DNA of 64,000 nucleotides from Chloroflexota bacterium (GCA_003228125.1 QGNP01000001.1:1-64000), one strand, 5' to 3'. Positions 17,418 through 25,947 are shown, counted from the stretch's first letter. The notes: generated from the sequence alone by a model not told the origin. Translations and numbers: made by a program.

Positions 17418-19081
17418 CTTTTCTTTTGCGCTTGCATTTTTCCTTTTTCAATGTTTACAAACTTTAATAGTATCATGCCTGCTATCATCAAAATAAGTAA
17501 AGAAAGAATTGCAATTTTGCTGTCCCATTTAGAAGAAAAAATTGCATAACTTAATGGCCCTAGAATAGTGGCAGTTCTTCCAATTAATGCAAAAAAACCA
17601 AAAAATTCTGCGCTTTGATCTACTGGTACCATGTATGCATAAATACTTCTAGCTAATGCTTGGCTACCTCCCATAAAAATACCTAATAAACTGCCTAATA
17701 TTAACCACTGTATATTAATGCCAATGTTTAAAGGTATCCATACATTATTTCTAACTAAATTAGTCCACCAACTTAATTTATATCGTTCAATATTTGAAGG
17801 GTGCAAATTTCCTACTATTGTTTTTATTCCTGTATTTTCTTGAGTTGCGATACTTAACTTGTAGTTATTATTTTTAATTTCTGTAAATATGCTATCTATT
17901 TCTTGACGAGTTAATTCTTGTTTATTTTCAAATACTTTGTTGGTAGGTAAAATCTGATTAATTTTTTTTAATTCACTATCACTAATTTTATTTATTTTTT
18001 CTATTATAAAAGTTTGATTAATTTCTACTATTTGAACATCGAATTCATCGAATTCATTTGGAATCATTGGTGCAAATGCCAGAGCAAATATAGTTAATCC
18101 AATCCAACCAAACAGAGCAATTATGAGAGCTTTTTTAGCAGTGAGTATCTCTGCTATTTTAGAAAATAATAATGCGCCAGGCGCAGCAATAAATTGAACT
18201 ATCAAGATAGTAGACATATTAGAAATTAATGACACTCCTAGAACATCGGCTCCAAATGCTCCTGCTACTGACAATACTGTCGCAATACCATCAGTGAATA
18301 ATAAGTATGCAATTAAATAAATTCCAAGTATTTTATAGCGCCTGATATTTTTGATAGTCTGGAATACTTTTTTAAAAGATTCATCTAAAGATTTTTTTGC
18401 AATGATTTTATTACTTTGCTCTTTTTTTGGTTCTGGGACTAACTTGAATGTTAATATTGACCAACCAATCCACCATAATCCAACTGATGCAATACAAGCA
18501 CGTGTTATTAAATCGAGGGAATCAGAATTTGTATATGATACAACAATTGCTAAATGTATCAACAAAAGTAGTCCTCCTCCAATGTATCCATAAGCAAAAC
18601 CACGTGCACTTACTTTATCTAGAAATTTTGGAGCAACAACATGAGGTAGTAATGCATTATAAAATGCTGTTCCACCGATAAATCCTATATTTGCAGTTAC
18701 GAAGCATCCAAAAAACCAAGCCCATGGATTATTAAAGTAAGGTGAAAAAAACATAAGCATGGTTGCTATAGAGCCTATTGCTGTATAGATAAGTAACATT
18801 TTTTTCTTCGTTCCAGTTTTATCTGCGAAAGCACCCAAAACTGGACCAGTAAACATGACAATACTAGCTGATAAAGCAATAGCAAGACTCCACATAGCAC
18901 TTCCAGATAAATTCATTCCCAAAAAATTGGCTGTGTCACCAAATTTATCTTGAAATAAAGCTATAAAATATATGGGAATTATGGCAACAATAGTCGTCGC
19001 AAAACCAGAATTTGCCCAGTCATACATGCACCAGCCATTGATTATTTTATGTTGTTCTTTTGACAAATCTTTAAATTGCAT
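17414..19081 (-). CDS. UMF1 / Atg22-like MFS transporter with inserted loop
   Basis: A 555-residue membrane protein. The N-terminal GWCMYDWANSGFATTIV is the signature of the UMF1 family related to the Atg22 vacuolar effluxer. MFS features such as LGAFADKTGTKKKML follow. Between about residues 341 and 445 there is a roughly 100-residue polar insert (several short helices, Asn/Lys/Glu-rich) between membrane segments, so it sits in one soluble loop. Bacterial UMF1 members are often nearer 420-450 residues. Substrate unknown; eukaryotic Atg22 exports amino acids. Confidence 0.8.
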   Translation of the reverse strand: MQFKDLSKEQHKIINGWCMYDWANSGFATTIVAIIPIYFIALFQDKFGDTANFLGMNLSGSAMWSLAIALSASIVMFTGPVLGAFADKTGTKKKMLLIYTAIGSIATMLMFFSPYFNNPWAWFFGCFVTANIGFIGGTAFYNALLPHVVAPKFLDKVSARGFAYGYIGGGLLLLIHLAIVVSYTNSDSLDLITRACIASVGLWWIGWSILTFKLVPEPKKEQSNKIIAKKSLDESFKKVFQTIKNIRRYKILGIYLIAYLLFTDGIATVLSVAGAFGADVLGVSLISNMSTILIVQFIAAPGALLFSKIAEILTAKKALIIALFGWIGLTIFALAFAPMIPNEFDEFDVQIVEINQTFIIEKINKISDSELKKINQILPTNKVFENKQELTRQEIDSIFTEIKNNNYKLSIATQENTGIKTIVGNLHPSNIERYKLSWWTNLVRNNVWIPLNIGINIQWLILGSLLGIFMGGSQALARSIYAYMVPVDQSAEFFGFFALIGRTATILGPLSYAIFSSKWDSKIAILSLLILMIAGMILLKFVNIEKGKMQAQKKS

Positions 19082-19153
19082 GTTATTAATTAGTTACTAG
19101 CATATTGTTTTTTTAATTTGATTAAAATTTGTTTATCCAATTAAGGATTTTTT

Positions 19154-19891
19154 ATGGAAATAATAATCATCATAGGTATGATATGTTTTTTTGGAGCATT
19201 TGTACAATCATTAATTGGATTTGGTTATGCAGTTTTCGTAACACCATTAATTTCTCTTATACTTGGTCCAAAATTGGCAATAGTTTTTTCTATTATCACA
19301 AGTACATTTACTTCCTATATACTTTTTTTTCATCGTGGTGCTTATTCAGAATTAAAAAATGTTAGGACACTGGCATTAATGGCAATTATTGGCACGCCGG
19401 TAGGTATATTTTTATTATTTTATTTTAATGAAAATATTATTCGTTTTTTAATTTCCATCGCTATTTTTGTGAGCGCTGGTGTTACATTAAGAAAGAAAAA
19501 TAATGCCAAGCATAATGATAGAATCTCTCTGCAAATTATTTTTGGTCTAATGTCAGGTGTTATGAGAGGGACTGTTTCAATGGGAGGGCCACCTGTAGTT
19601 ATTTATCAAAATTGGGTAGGTGGTACGCCAGATGTTATTCGTAATAAAATGTATGCTTTTTTTGCGTGGATCAGTCCAGTTGGAATTATTTTTCTTCTAC
19701 CATCCGGACTAATTGATTTTGATTTAATTAAATTAATTCCAACCTCCATTGTATTTATTAGCTTGGGAATATTCGTAGGTGTGAAAAATAGAGCCAAGAT
19801 TTCTAGTAGATTGTTTCATTATTTATCTGTATCATTATTATTCTTGGTAAGCGTGATTGGCATTACAAATACTCTATTGATATGGTTTTAA
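19154..19891 (+). CDS. TauE/SafE family sulfite/anion exporter
   Basis: A 245-residue protein with about eight membrane segments. The two internal family repeats are visible: FVQSLIGFGYAVFVTPL in the N half and SGVMRGTVSMGGPPVVIYQ in the C half. TauE/SafE proteins export sulfite, sulfoacetate or other small anions. No sulfonate metabolism gene is adjacent, so the substrate stays open. It overlaps the next gene by 10 bases. Confidence 0.85.
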   Translation: MEIIIIIGMICFFGAFVQSLIGFGYAVFVTPLISLILGPKLAIVFSIITSTFTSYILFFHRGAYSELKNVRTLALMAIIGTPVGIFLLFYFNENIIRFLISIAIFVSAGVTLRKKNNAKHNDRISLQIIFGLMSGVMRGTVSMGGPPVVIYQNWVGGTPDVIRNKMYAFFAWISPVGIIFLLPSGLIDFDLIKLIPTSIVFISLGIFVGVKNRAKISSRLFHYLSVSLLFLVSVIGITNTLLIWF

Positions 19892-20199
19892 TAGATTTTA
19901 TTAAGGAGGATATTATCAATCCATTAGATGAAAATCAAATAGAAATAAATTTAGCTGAATTAAATGATTGGAAATATATTGACCATAGCATCGTTAAATC
20001 TTTCAAAACTAATAGTTTTACAGAAGCAATAGGCTTTATTGTAATGATTTCCATTGAAGCAGAAAAAATGAATCATCATCCTGTCATTATAAATACTTAT
20101 AATGAAGTTAAAATTAAGCTATCAACGCATGATTCTTCTGGCATTACAAGTAAAGACTTTTTGCTAGCTAAAAAAATTGATTCTCTTTTCTCTTTTTGA
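19882..20199 (+). CDS. Pterin-4a-carbinolamine dehydratase
   Basis: PCD recycles 4a-hydroxytetrahydropterin to quinonoid dihydropterin and is a small cytoplasmic enzyme. The motif MNHHPVIINTYNEVKIKLSTHD (residues about 64-85) carries the paired His residues, and GITSKDFLLAKKID closes the fold. Phenylalanine hydroxylase, its usual partner, is not in the window; a role in pterin repair or molybdopterin-linked metabolism is possible. A strong AAGGAGG box at 19903-19909 lies inside the frame, and ATT/ATC codons follow at 19912/19915. A non-canonical downstream start is therefore conceivable, but the ATG at 19882 is the conservative choice. Confidence 0.88.
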   Translation: MVLIDFIKEDIINPLDENQIEINLAELNDWKYIDHSIVKSFKTNSFTEAIGFIVMISIEAEKMNHHPVIINTYNEVKIKLSTHDSSGITSKDFLLAKKIDSLFSF

Positions 20200-20227
20200 A
20201 AAAAATGATACAGACTAAGAAATTTCA

Positions 20228-21619
20228 ATGCGAAAATTAAAACTGAATTCAAATGTTATTACTGATGGTCAATGTATTATTTATGTGATGAGTCGAGATC
20301 AACGATTAAAAGATAATCATGCAGTTATTTATGCTCAAAATTTATGTTTAGAATTAAAATTACCATTAATAATTGTGTTTAATATTTTAGAAAAATCAGG
20401 AAACAGATCCAGGGAACATTATTTATTTATGCTAGAAGGTTTAAAGTTAATTGAACATGAATGTCAAGAGAAAAATATTACTTTTGTATTAACAATTGGT
20501 GATGCAATTAAAGAAATCACTGCTTTAGCAAAAAAAATGAATCCTCAAGAAATTGTCTTTGATTTTAATCCATTAAAAAGAACTCGTAACATTCAAAAAT
20601 CTATTACTTCAAAAATTATGTGCGCATCGGTCGTAATAGATACACACAATATTATTCCGATTTGGACGCTGTCTGATAAGGAGGAGTATGCTGCTCATAC
20701 TATTAGGCGTAAAGTTCATAAAAATTTAAAAGATTGGTTAGTTGAGCCAGCTAAAATTATCATGCATCCTTATAAATTAAATATTCATATTGAAGATAAT
20801 AATTGGATTAAAGCACGACGATCGATTAATTTTGTTAAATCAAGTGGAATTAAAATCATGTGCAAGCCAGGTTATCAGGAAGGATCATTGATGCTCAGAG
20901 ATTTTATTTTTAATAAACTTGATAATTATGCTCAATTACGTAATTCTCCAATAGAAAATGGTCAAAGTAACTTAAGTCCATATATTCATTTTGGACATAT
21001 TTCATCTTTGCGAATAGCATTAAATATTTTAAAAACATGTAATGAAGAATTATTATTATTTCAATTTGGAAAACTCGTTTCATATGAAGGTATCCCATCT
21101 AGGATGGACAGTATTAATGCTTATATTGAAGAACTGGTTGTCCGTAAAGAATTAGCAGATAATTTTTGTTTTTATAATCATAAGTATGATTCATTAGAAG
21201 GTGCTAAGGAATGGGCGAAGTTAACATTAAAACTGCATGCTAATGACAGACGTATATTTCAATACAAACTTCAAGATTGGCAAAATGCAAAAACGCATGA
21301 TTTAGCATGGAATGCAGCACAAAAAGAACTGTCGCATACTGGAAAAATGCATGGATATATGCGAATGTATTGGGCAAAAAAAATACTAGAATGGTCAGAA
21401 TCTCCAGAATCAGCAATTGAAACAGCAATATACTTGAATGATTTTTATTCATTAGATGGTGGAGATCCTAATGGTTATGCGGGAATTATGTGGTCAATTG
21501 CTGGAGTTCATGATCGTGCATGGTTTGAAAGAGATGTGTTTGGAAAGATTCGATATATGAATTATAAAGGACTTAAGAGAAAATTTAATTTAGAAAAATA
21601 TATTCAAATGTGGCAATAA
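20228..21619 (+). CDS. Class II CPD photolyase
   Basis: This FAD enzyme uses blue light to split cyclobutane pyrimidine dimers. The class II pattern is clear: IYVMSRDQRLKDNHAVIYAQ at the N-terminus, then NGQSNLSPYIHFGHIS, DLAWNAAQKELSHTGKMHG, YMRMYWAKKILEW and the C-terminal YLNDFYSLDGGDPNGYAG with AGVHDRAWFERDVFGKIR. The 463 residues match class II and rule out class I. It indicates life in sunlit water. It lies 28 bases downstream of the pterin dehydratase on the same strand. No pterin link is implied, since class II enzymes do not use folate as a rule. Confidence 0.95.
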   Translation: MRKLKLNSNVITDGQCIIYVMSRDQRLKDNHAVIYAQNLCLELKLPLIIVFNILEKSGNRSREHYLFMLEGLKLIEHECQEKNITFVLTIGDAIKEITALAKKMNPQEIVFDFNPLKRTRNIQKSITSKIMCASVVIDTHNIIPIWTLSDKEEYAAHTIRRKVHKNLKDWLVEPAKIIMHPYKLNIHIEDNNWIKARRSINFVKSSGIKIMCKPGYQEGSLMLRDFIFNKLDNYAQLRNSPIENGQSNLSPYIHFGHISSLRIALNILKTCNEELLLFQFGKLVSYEGIPSRMDSINAYIEELVVRKELADNFCFYNHKYDSLEGAKEWAKLTLKLHANDRRIFQYKLQDWQNAKTHDLAWNAAQKELSHTGKMHGYMRMYWAKKILEWSESPESAIETAIYLNDFYSLDGGDPNGYAGIMWSIAGVHDRAWFERDVFGKIRYMNYKGLKRKFNLEKYIQMWQ

Positions 21620-21662
21620 TAAAATATATTCAAATAATATGAAATTACTGATTTTCTTTGAT

Positions 21663-21737
21663 TGGTGAGCCCGGTGAGATTCGAACTCACGACCGAATGC
21701 TTAAAAGGCATCTACTCTACCGCTGAGTTACGGGCCC
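21663..21737 (-). tRNA. tRNA-Lys (anticodon TTT)
   Basis: The complementary strand folds as a full cloverleaf. The 7-bp acceptor stem pairs GGGCCCG with CGGGCTC, the T arm carries GTTCGAATC, and the anticodon loop is CTTTTAA with anticodon TTT in a 5-bp stem. The discriminator A and a genomically encoded CCA follow (21663-21666 on this strand). 75 bases in all. Confidence 0.97.
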
Positions 21738-22107
21738 AGATCTATGTTCCTGAAAAACACCAATAGTGTCAATAGATATCTTTCTAATCTGTTAGCTTTA
21801 CTTATTTTCTACCTTTATGTTTAATAACCAAAACTAAAAGAACTACCTATACAATTCTTTTTTCTGTTACATGGCGCAAAATATTGCAATTGATTATTTT
21901 TTTCTTGAGGTAATTTATTAGAAAAACCATCGCTAGTCATATTATTATCGAATATTTATATTAAATGTTTTATATGGAAACAGTACGTGAGTAGTGCGTT
22001 AAGTATCTAGCATTCTGTTAGGAAATAATTAAAGTATGTAGGCTGGTTTACCTGTTTATTTTGATTATAAAATACTACAAAATACATAATGAACAACACA
22101 AAAAGAA

Positions 22108-22263
22108 ATGTCCTCAGAGTAGAAATCTGAGGACATCATTAACAATTTAAATAGTGTTAAAAGTATACCAGGTGTAAATGAAGAAATGGAAATAGAATCT
22201 GATTACTCAGAGACTATTTCCACCGGTTTGGCACCGAATTCAAGTATACCAGAAGGTTCTTAA
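22108..22263 (+). pseudogene. Possible small ORF with an in-frame amber stop
   Basis: Read from the ATG at 22108, the frame gives MSSE, a TAG at 22120-22122, then 46 open codons to TAA at 22261-22263. The downstream part reads like protein: acidic, with KSIPG and SSIPEGS at its two ends. The TAG sits in the loop of the 11-bp hairpin. It could be a decayed gene, a 25-residue peptide starting at the ATG at 22186, or chance within a structured RNA. I do not claim stop-codon recoding. Confidence 0.25.
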
Positions 22264-22274
22264 AAATATGACAT

Positions 22275-22302
22275 AAAAAAACGCACTTCGTGGAAAAGTG
22301 CG
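22275..22302 (-). terminator. Rho-independent terminator for the DUF457 gene
   Basis: On the minus strand a 7-bp stem CGCACTT / AAGTGCG with a 7-base loop (22282-22302) is followed by seven T residues (22275-22281). It lies about 70 bases past the stop of the minus-strand membrane hydrolase gene. On the plus strand the same stem is followed by ATTATATATT, so it may also slow transcription from the left. Confidence 0.8.
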
Positions 22303-22371
22303 ATTATATATTATAGCACTTTTTTAATAGAACGTTCAATGCTTTTACATGATAAAATTTGTATTAATTTA

Positions 22372-22944
22372 CTAAGTTCTGAATAGATAGCTAAAGATTT
22401 TATAAGTCATTTTTTTGAATTTGATAATTACAAATTTTATTATTACCAGCACAGTGACAGGGATAAGTATCCATATAAGTTCATTAAGTATTACCTGAAG
22501 TCCACGTTCTCCAAAGAATGCACCAAGATTTAATGGCGAAACCTCTATTGGAGTAAATGGAAAAAAATATCTACTATTATCAAATGGTGCAAAAAATGCC
22601 ACGCCTTCACCTCCATTAGTAAGTCCATCTAGAATACCGTGGGACATTGTTATTAATGAGAAATAAATAATTAGAAATAAAGAGTTTTTTCTAGACATAT
22701 TTTCCTTTCGGAAAAAAATAACCCAGACAATGATTCCTAATAATAAAGCAAAAAATATTGAATGAGTAATCCCACGATGTCCAAATAAATCTAAATAATT
22801 AACACCAAAATACCAACCTATGACATCTGCATCGGGTATTGCTGGGCAAATTAAAGATAAGATCCAAAATCTTTTCTTATTACTCTGTTGGAATATTTTT
22901 CCTGCGGCAAGTCCTACCATTGAGTGACTAAATATGGTTGGCAT
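22372..22944 (-). CDS. Membrane-bound metal-dependent hydrolase-like protein (YdjM / DUF457)
   Basis: A 190-residue integral membrane protein with about four hydrophobic segments. Putative metal ligands occur in FSHSMVG near the start, PAIPDADVIGW near residue 37, HRGITHS near residue 57, and MSHGILDGLTNGG near residue 105. This His/Asp spacing across membrane helices is that of the LexA-regulated YdjM-like family, whose reaction is not known. A clear terminator follows its stop. Confidence 0.8.
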   Translation of the reverse strand: MPTIFSHSMVGLAAGKIFQQSNKKRFWILSLICPAIPDADVIGWYFGVNYLDLFGHRGITHSIFFALLLGIIVWVIFFRKENMSRKNSLFLIIYFSLITMSHGILDGLTNGGEGVAFFAPFDNSRYFFPFTPIEVSPLNLGAFFGERGLQVILNELIWILIPVTVLVIIKFVIIKFKKMTYKIFSYLFRT

Positions 22945-23123
22945 TATAAAAATTGCATTTCATTTGTATTTATTAAATTTTATATCATATGTATATTATC
23001 TAATACATGTATTTTAATAATATAATTCGAAAATAAAACTTTTATAAATTCCACGTGGCAAGACATATAATGTCATTTGAAAACAAGATGGTGAAAATGA
23101 TATAATTTTTTTAAGGATTAAAT

Positions 23124-23582
23124 ATGACGTTAATAACTTGTCCAGATTGCAAAACAAAAATTTCTGATTCTGCAATTAGTTGTATTGAATGTTATCGTCC
23201 TATGGAATCAGAAAGTGTATCAGTCAATGCTCAAATGCATGCTCTTCCGCCATCCTTAGGTTTTAATGATGCAAGTGCAACTTGCTTGCGTAAATATTTT
23301 GACTTTACTGGAAGAGCAGGAAGATCAGAGTATTGGTATTTTTATCTCTTTATTGCTTTATTGAGTAATGTGGTGGCATTTATAGGTTTTTGGCCATTAA
23401 ATATAATCACACTTTTGGTGTGTTTTATTCCTATACTTTCAGCAGGAACAAGAAGATTACATGATACGAATAAATCTGGTTGGCGGCAGTTATGGATCTT
23501 AACGGGAATTGGATTTTTCTTTGTACTGTATTGGTTAATTATAAAAGGCGATACTGTTAAAAATTCATATGATTTAAATTAG
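23124..23582 (+). CDS. Zinc-ribbon DUF805 membrane protein
   Basis: An N-terminal zinc ribbon (CPDC and CIEC, residues 7-10 and 20-23) is joined to a DUF805 membrane domain. DUF805 is recognised by YFDFTGRAGRSEYWYFYLF, then several hydrophobic segments and AGTRRLHDTNKSGWRQL near the C-terminus. DUF805 proteins are inner-membrane proteins of unknown role. The extra zinc ribbon suggests a protein- or nucleic-acid-binding sensor end in the cytoplasm. The RBS AAGGA lies just before the ATG. Confidence 0.85.
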   Translation: MTLITCPDCKTKISDSAISCIECYRPMESESVSVNAQMHALPPSLGFNDASATCLRKYFDFTGRAGRSEYWYFYLFIALLSNVVAFIGFWPLNIITLLVCFIPILSAGTRRLHDTNKSGWRQLWILTGIGFFFVLYWLIIKGDTVKNSYDLN

Positions 23583-23676
23583 CGGTGCAATTTATATGCT
23601 TTACTATTTTCTCTAGAGGAAGTTGCTCCAAATAATCTTGGTCATAAGGTCGCAAAAAATATTTGTTTATCCATAT

Positions 23677-24240
23677 TTAGGTTACTTTTAAAGGAACATT
23701 ATCTTTACATAGCGGACATTCATTTTCTTCATAGTTTTCTAAAGTAATTTTTACTAATGATATCGAGGGGACATTAAAGTGTATTGGTTGCATTGATCTA
23801 TCTGCAATTATTGCTATGCCGATTACAGTTCCATTAGCATTTTTTACTGCATCCATTGTTTCAAAAATGGACTGGCCACTTGTCAGGATATCATCTACAA
23901 CAAGTACTTTTTCACCTGGTTTTATTAAATAGTCTCTACCAATAGTTCTGCCCTTTTCTGCTTTTTCAGCAATGATGCTTCTGACACGATAGTTTCGTGC
24001 TACTTCATATGCAATGATCGCACCACCAGTAGTTGGTCCAACAATTAAATCTGGTTGTAAGTCCTTTGTTAGCTCGTAAATGTCTTTACAAATTATTTCT
24101 GTAAGATCCGGCCATTGTAATAAATTAAATTTTTCTAAGTATGTATTAGAATGAACGCCTGAATTGAGTTTGAAATGCCCACTTTGAATGACTTTTGCAT
24201 CAATTAATAATGCTCTAATTTCTTCTTGATTTTTTACCAT
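23677..24240 (-). CDS. pyrE: Orotate phosphoribosyltransferase
   Basis: PyrE joins orotate and PRPP to make OMP in de novo pyrimidine synthesis. The PRPP-binding motif is VLVVDDILTSGQS, the flexible-loop region is SIIAEKAEKGRTIGRDYLI, and the start FKLNSGVHSNTYLEKF is characteristic. It ends with ENECPLCKDNVPL, a Cys pair absent from many PyrE proteins but seen in longer bacterial forms. lepB lies 4 bases upstream on the same strand, so the two are co-transcribed. Confidence 0.92.
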   Translation of the reverse strand: MVKNQEEIRALLIDAKVIQSGHFKLNSGVHSNTYLEKFNLLQWPDLTEIICKDIYELTKDLQPDLIVGPTTGGAIIAYEVARNYRVRSIIAEKAEKGRTIGRDYLIKPGEKVLVVDDILTSGQSIFETMDAVKNANGTVIGIAIIADRSMQPIHFNVPSISLVKITLENYEENECPLCKDNVPLKVT

Positions 24241-24244
24241 TATT

Positions 24245-25090
24245 TTACTTTCCTAAATCGTATTGTACACTATGTTCTATTTTCCCCATTCTATCTTTAG
24301 GCCAATATATGAATTCTGTTTTTCCATAAACTTGGTAAGTTTTTATAAATCCCCAAAATCTAGAGTCAAATGAATTATATACATTGTCACCAAGTACAAA
24401 AATACTTCTTTCAGGCACAATCATTTTTTTAAATTCTGATGTTAGCTTAATATAATTATTATTAGTATCTAATTTTTGGATGATCTTTCCATCGACTTTT
24501 ACTATACCATTTTGATACTCAACTGTTTGGCCAGCTACTGCGACTACTCTTTTAACTAAAAATTTTTCAACATTTTTGGAACCATATTTAAAAACAACTG
24601 AATCACCAGCTTTAATGTTTTCCCGGATATACCATCTTTCAGATTCAAAAAATGGAATCCATTTCATGGGAATAGATTTTTGAACTAATTTATTTACAAA
24701 TATTAAATCATTGTTATAGAAAGTTGGCTCCATTGACATTCCAGAAACTTGATAATTTTGAAAAAATTGCCTACTAAACATAAATATAATTAATGCAACT
24801 AATACAACCTTACCTATCTCTTTATAAACAATCTTGATTGTATCAAAGAATGTTGAAATTCCCTCTTCGTTGATTTGGTCAAGCTCAATTGCATTTTCAA
24901 AATCTAAAATAATTTTTTGAATTTTTTTATTTAAAATATATTTTTTAATTGGCACTGAATAATTATTGGAGTAAAAGTATATATTTCTAGAAGGAGGGAG
25001 GTTATGTATATTTAAATTAAAGAAATCAATCTTTTTTTTATTGATTTCTGGAAGAGATGTTGATACTTTACGAAAATTTAATTTATGCAT
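24245..25090 (-). CDS. lepB: Signal peptidase I with N-terminal extension
   Basis: This membrane serine protease removes signal peptides from secreted proteins. The nucleophile is Ser119 in GMSMEPT, the general-base Lys180 lies in FLVKRVVAVAGQ, and FVLGDNVYNSFDSRFWGF is the conserved box near the C-terminus. One membrane segment precedes the Ser at about 94-110. Before it lie some 90 polar residues with no recognised domain. Most single-span signal peptidases have only a short cytosolic tail, so this extension is unusual. It sits in an aldolase-lepB-pyrE run on the minus strand. Confidence 0.92.
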   Translation of the reverse strand: MHKLNFRKVSTSLPEINKKKIDFFNLNIHNLPPSRNIYFYSNNYSVPIKKYILNKKIQKIILDFENAIELDQINEEGISTFFDTIKIVYKEIGKVVLVALIIFMFSRQFFQNYQVSGMSMEPTFYNNDLIFVNKLVQKSIPMKWIPFFESERWYIRENIKAGDSVVFKYGSKNVEKFLVKRVVAVAGQTVEYQNGIVKVDGKIIQKLDTNNNYIKLTSEFKKMIVPERSIFVLGDNVYNSFDSRFWGFIKTYQVYGKTEFIYWPKDRMGKIEHSVQYDLGK

Positions 25091-25119
25091 TTAAATTTTA
25101 TACTAATCGCTAAGTTGAT

Positions 25120-25947
25120 TTATTTATAGTCATTTCTATTTGAATTTAATTCATTACAGATTTTAATTACAAATTTTTTAAGACTATTTATATTTGCTAA
25201 GTTTATCATTTTTTTAGACTGATTATTGTTATAAAATATCTTATGAAGCGCTGTACCAAAATTAATTTTTTTTATTCCATGCTTATTTAGTAATAAAAAG
25301 TGCTCAGCATTTAATCCTGATCCTCCATGAACAACAAGTGGAATATTGACTTTATTATTAATTTCCTTCAATATTACTTTATTTATTTTTCCTGCTATTC
25401 CATGCATTGAGCCAATTGAAATAGCTAATGAATTTACATTTGTTTTTTTAATGAAATAGGTCGCTTCTTCAGGGTCGGTGTATAAATTTTTTACTATTTC
25501 TCCTTTTTTGATAAGTTCTGATTGACCGCCAACAATACCAAGTTCTGCTTCAAATCCAAACTTTGATAAAGTAAATTTATTTTTAACATTGATGGTTAAT
25601 TTAATATTTTTTTCTAGTGTATATTCGGAATAATCTGCCATAAAAGATGAGTAGTTGTTCATTAATGCTGATTTAAACATGATTAATTTTTTTGCGTGAT
25701 CAAGATGTAATGCAACTGGGAGAGGATGCAAATTAACTAGTTCATTTAATTCTTTTATATTGCCTCCATTTGCATTTATATTATTTATATTAATCGGATT
25801 TGTTTGTAAAAAAATAGGCGAATTGGCTTGCTTTGCTCCCTCTAAAACTACTTTTGCCATTTGAATAGAAGATACATTAAATCCTGGAACTATATAGTTA
25901 TGAGTTTGTGCTTCTCTTAGTAATGAAATTCCATTTACTTTTACCAC
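25120..25947 (-). CDS. Class II fructose/tagatose-bisphosphate aldolase family protein
   Basis: A 275-residue zinc-dependent aldolase-like protein. Motifs are VPGFNVSSIQMAK, the zinc and catalytic segment VALHLDHAKK, FMADYSEYTLEKNI, SIGSMHGIAG and the phosphate-binding VVHGGSGLN. The spacing fits FbaA/GatY-type enzymes. Some positions deviate from glycolytic Fba, so the substrate may not be fructose-1,6-bisphosphate. It is the first gene of the minus-strand run leading to lepB and pyrE. Confidence 0.8.
   Translation of the reverse strand: MVKVNGISLLREAQTHNYIVPGFNVSSIQMAKVVLEGAKQANSPIFLQTNPININNINANGGNIKELNELVNLHPLPVALHLDHAKKLIMFKSALMNNYSSFMADYSEYTLEKNIKLTINVKNKFTLSKFGFEAELGIVGGQSELIKKGEIVKNLYTDPEEATYFIKKTNVNSLAISIGSMHGIAGKINKVILKEINNKVNIPLVVHGGSGLNAEHFLLLNKHGIKKINFGTALHKIFYNNNQSKKMINLANINSLKKFVIKICNELNSNRNDYK

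Larger units (their letters stand above)
22061..22302 (+). ncRNA. Candidate small structured RNA (unassigned)
   Basis: A promoter-like TTGATT (22061-22066) and CATAAT (22085-22090) are 18 bases apart, giving a start near 22097. A perfect 11-bp hairpin (arms 22108-22118 and 22126-22136, 7-base loop) follows. A second hairpin at 22188-22221 has an 8-bp GGAAATAG/CTATTTCC stem, a 2x2 internal loop and a 5-bp TCTGA/TCAGA top. A small CGGT/ACCG stem lies at 22224-22236, and a 7-bp hairpin ends the unit at 22302. AAGTATACCAG occurs twice (22161-22171, 22242-22252). It matches no RNA family I know. The strand is uncertain, since both hairpin 1 and the last hairpin are followed by T-rich sequence on the minus strand. 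Confidence 0.3.
21738..22371. other. Only long intergenic stretch; structured right half
   Basis: This 634-base gap has no intact ORF that I trust. Its left part (21738-22060) is AT-rich with stops in all frames and shows nothing recognisable. Its right part (22061-22302) holds a promoter-like pair of boxes, two strong hairpins, an 11-base direct repeat and a terminator, listed separately. RNase P RNA, tmRNA and SRP RNA core motifs were looked for by eye and not found. Confidence 0.6.

Noticed and set aside
21663-21737. tRNA-Lys as an integration site for a mobile element
   Set aside because: No integrase gene and no direct repeat of the tRNA 3' end are seen in the flanking DNA.
22108-22136. 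Selenocysteine or pyrrolysine recoding element
   Set aside because: The codon is TAG, not TGA, no PylS gene is visible and the ORF has no known homologue; kept only as a low-interest finding.
21738-22371. RNase P RNA, tmRNA or SRP RNA gene
   Set aside because: Core motifs such as GAGGAAAGTCC or a CCA-ended T arm are absent in this stretch on either strand.
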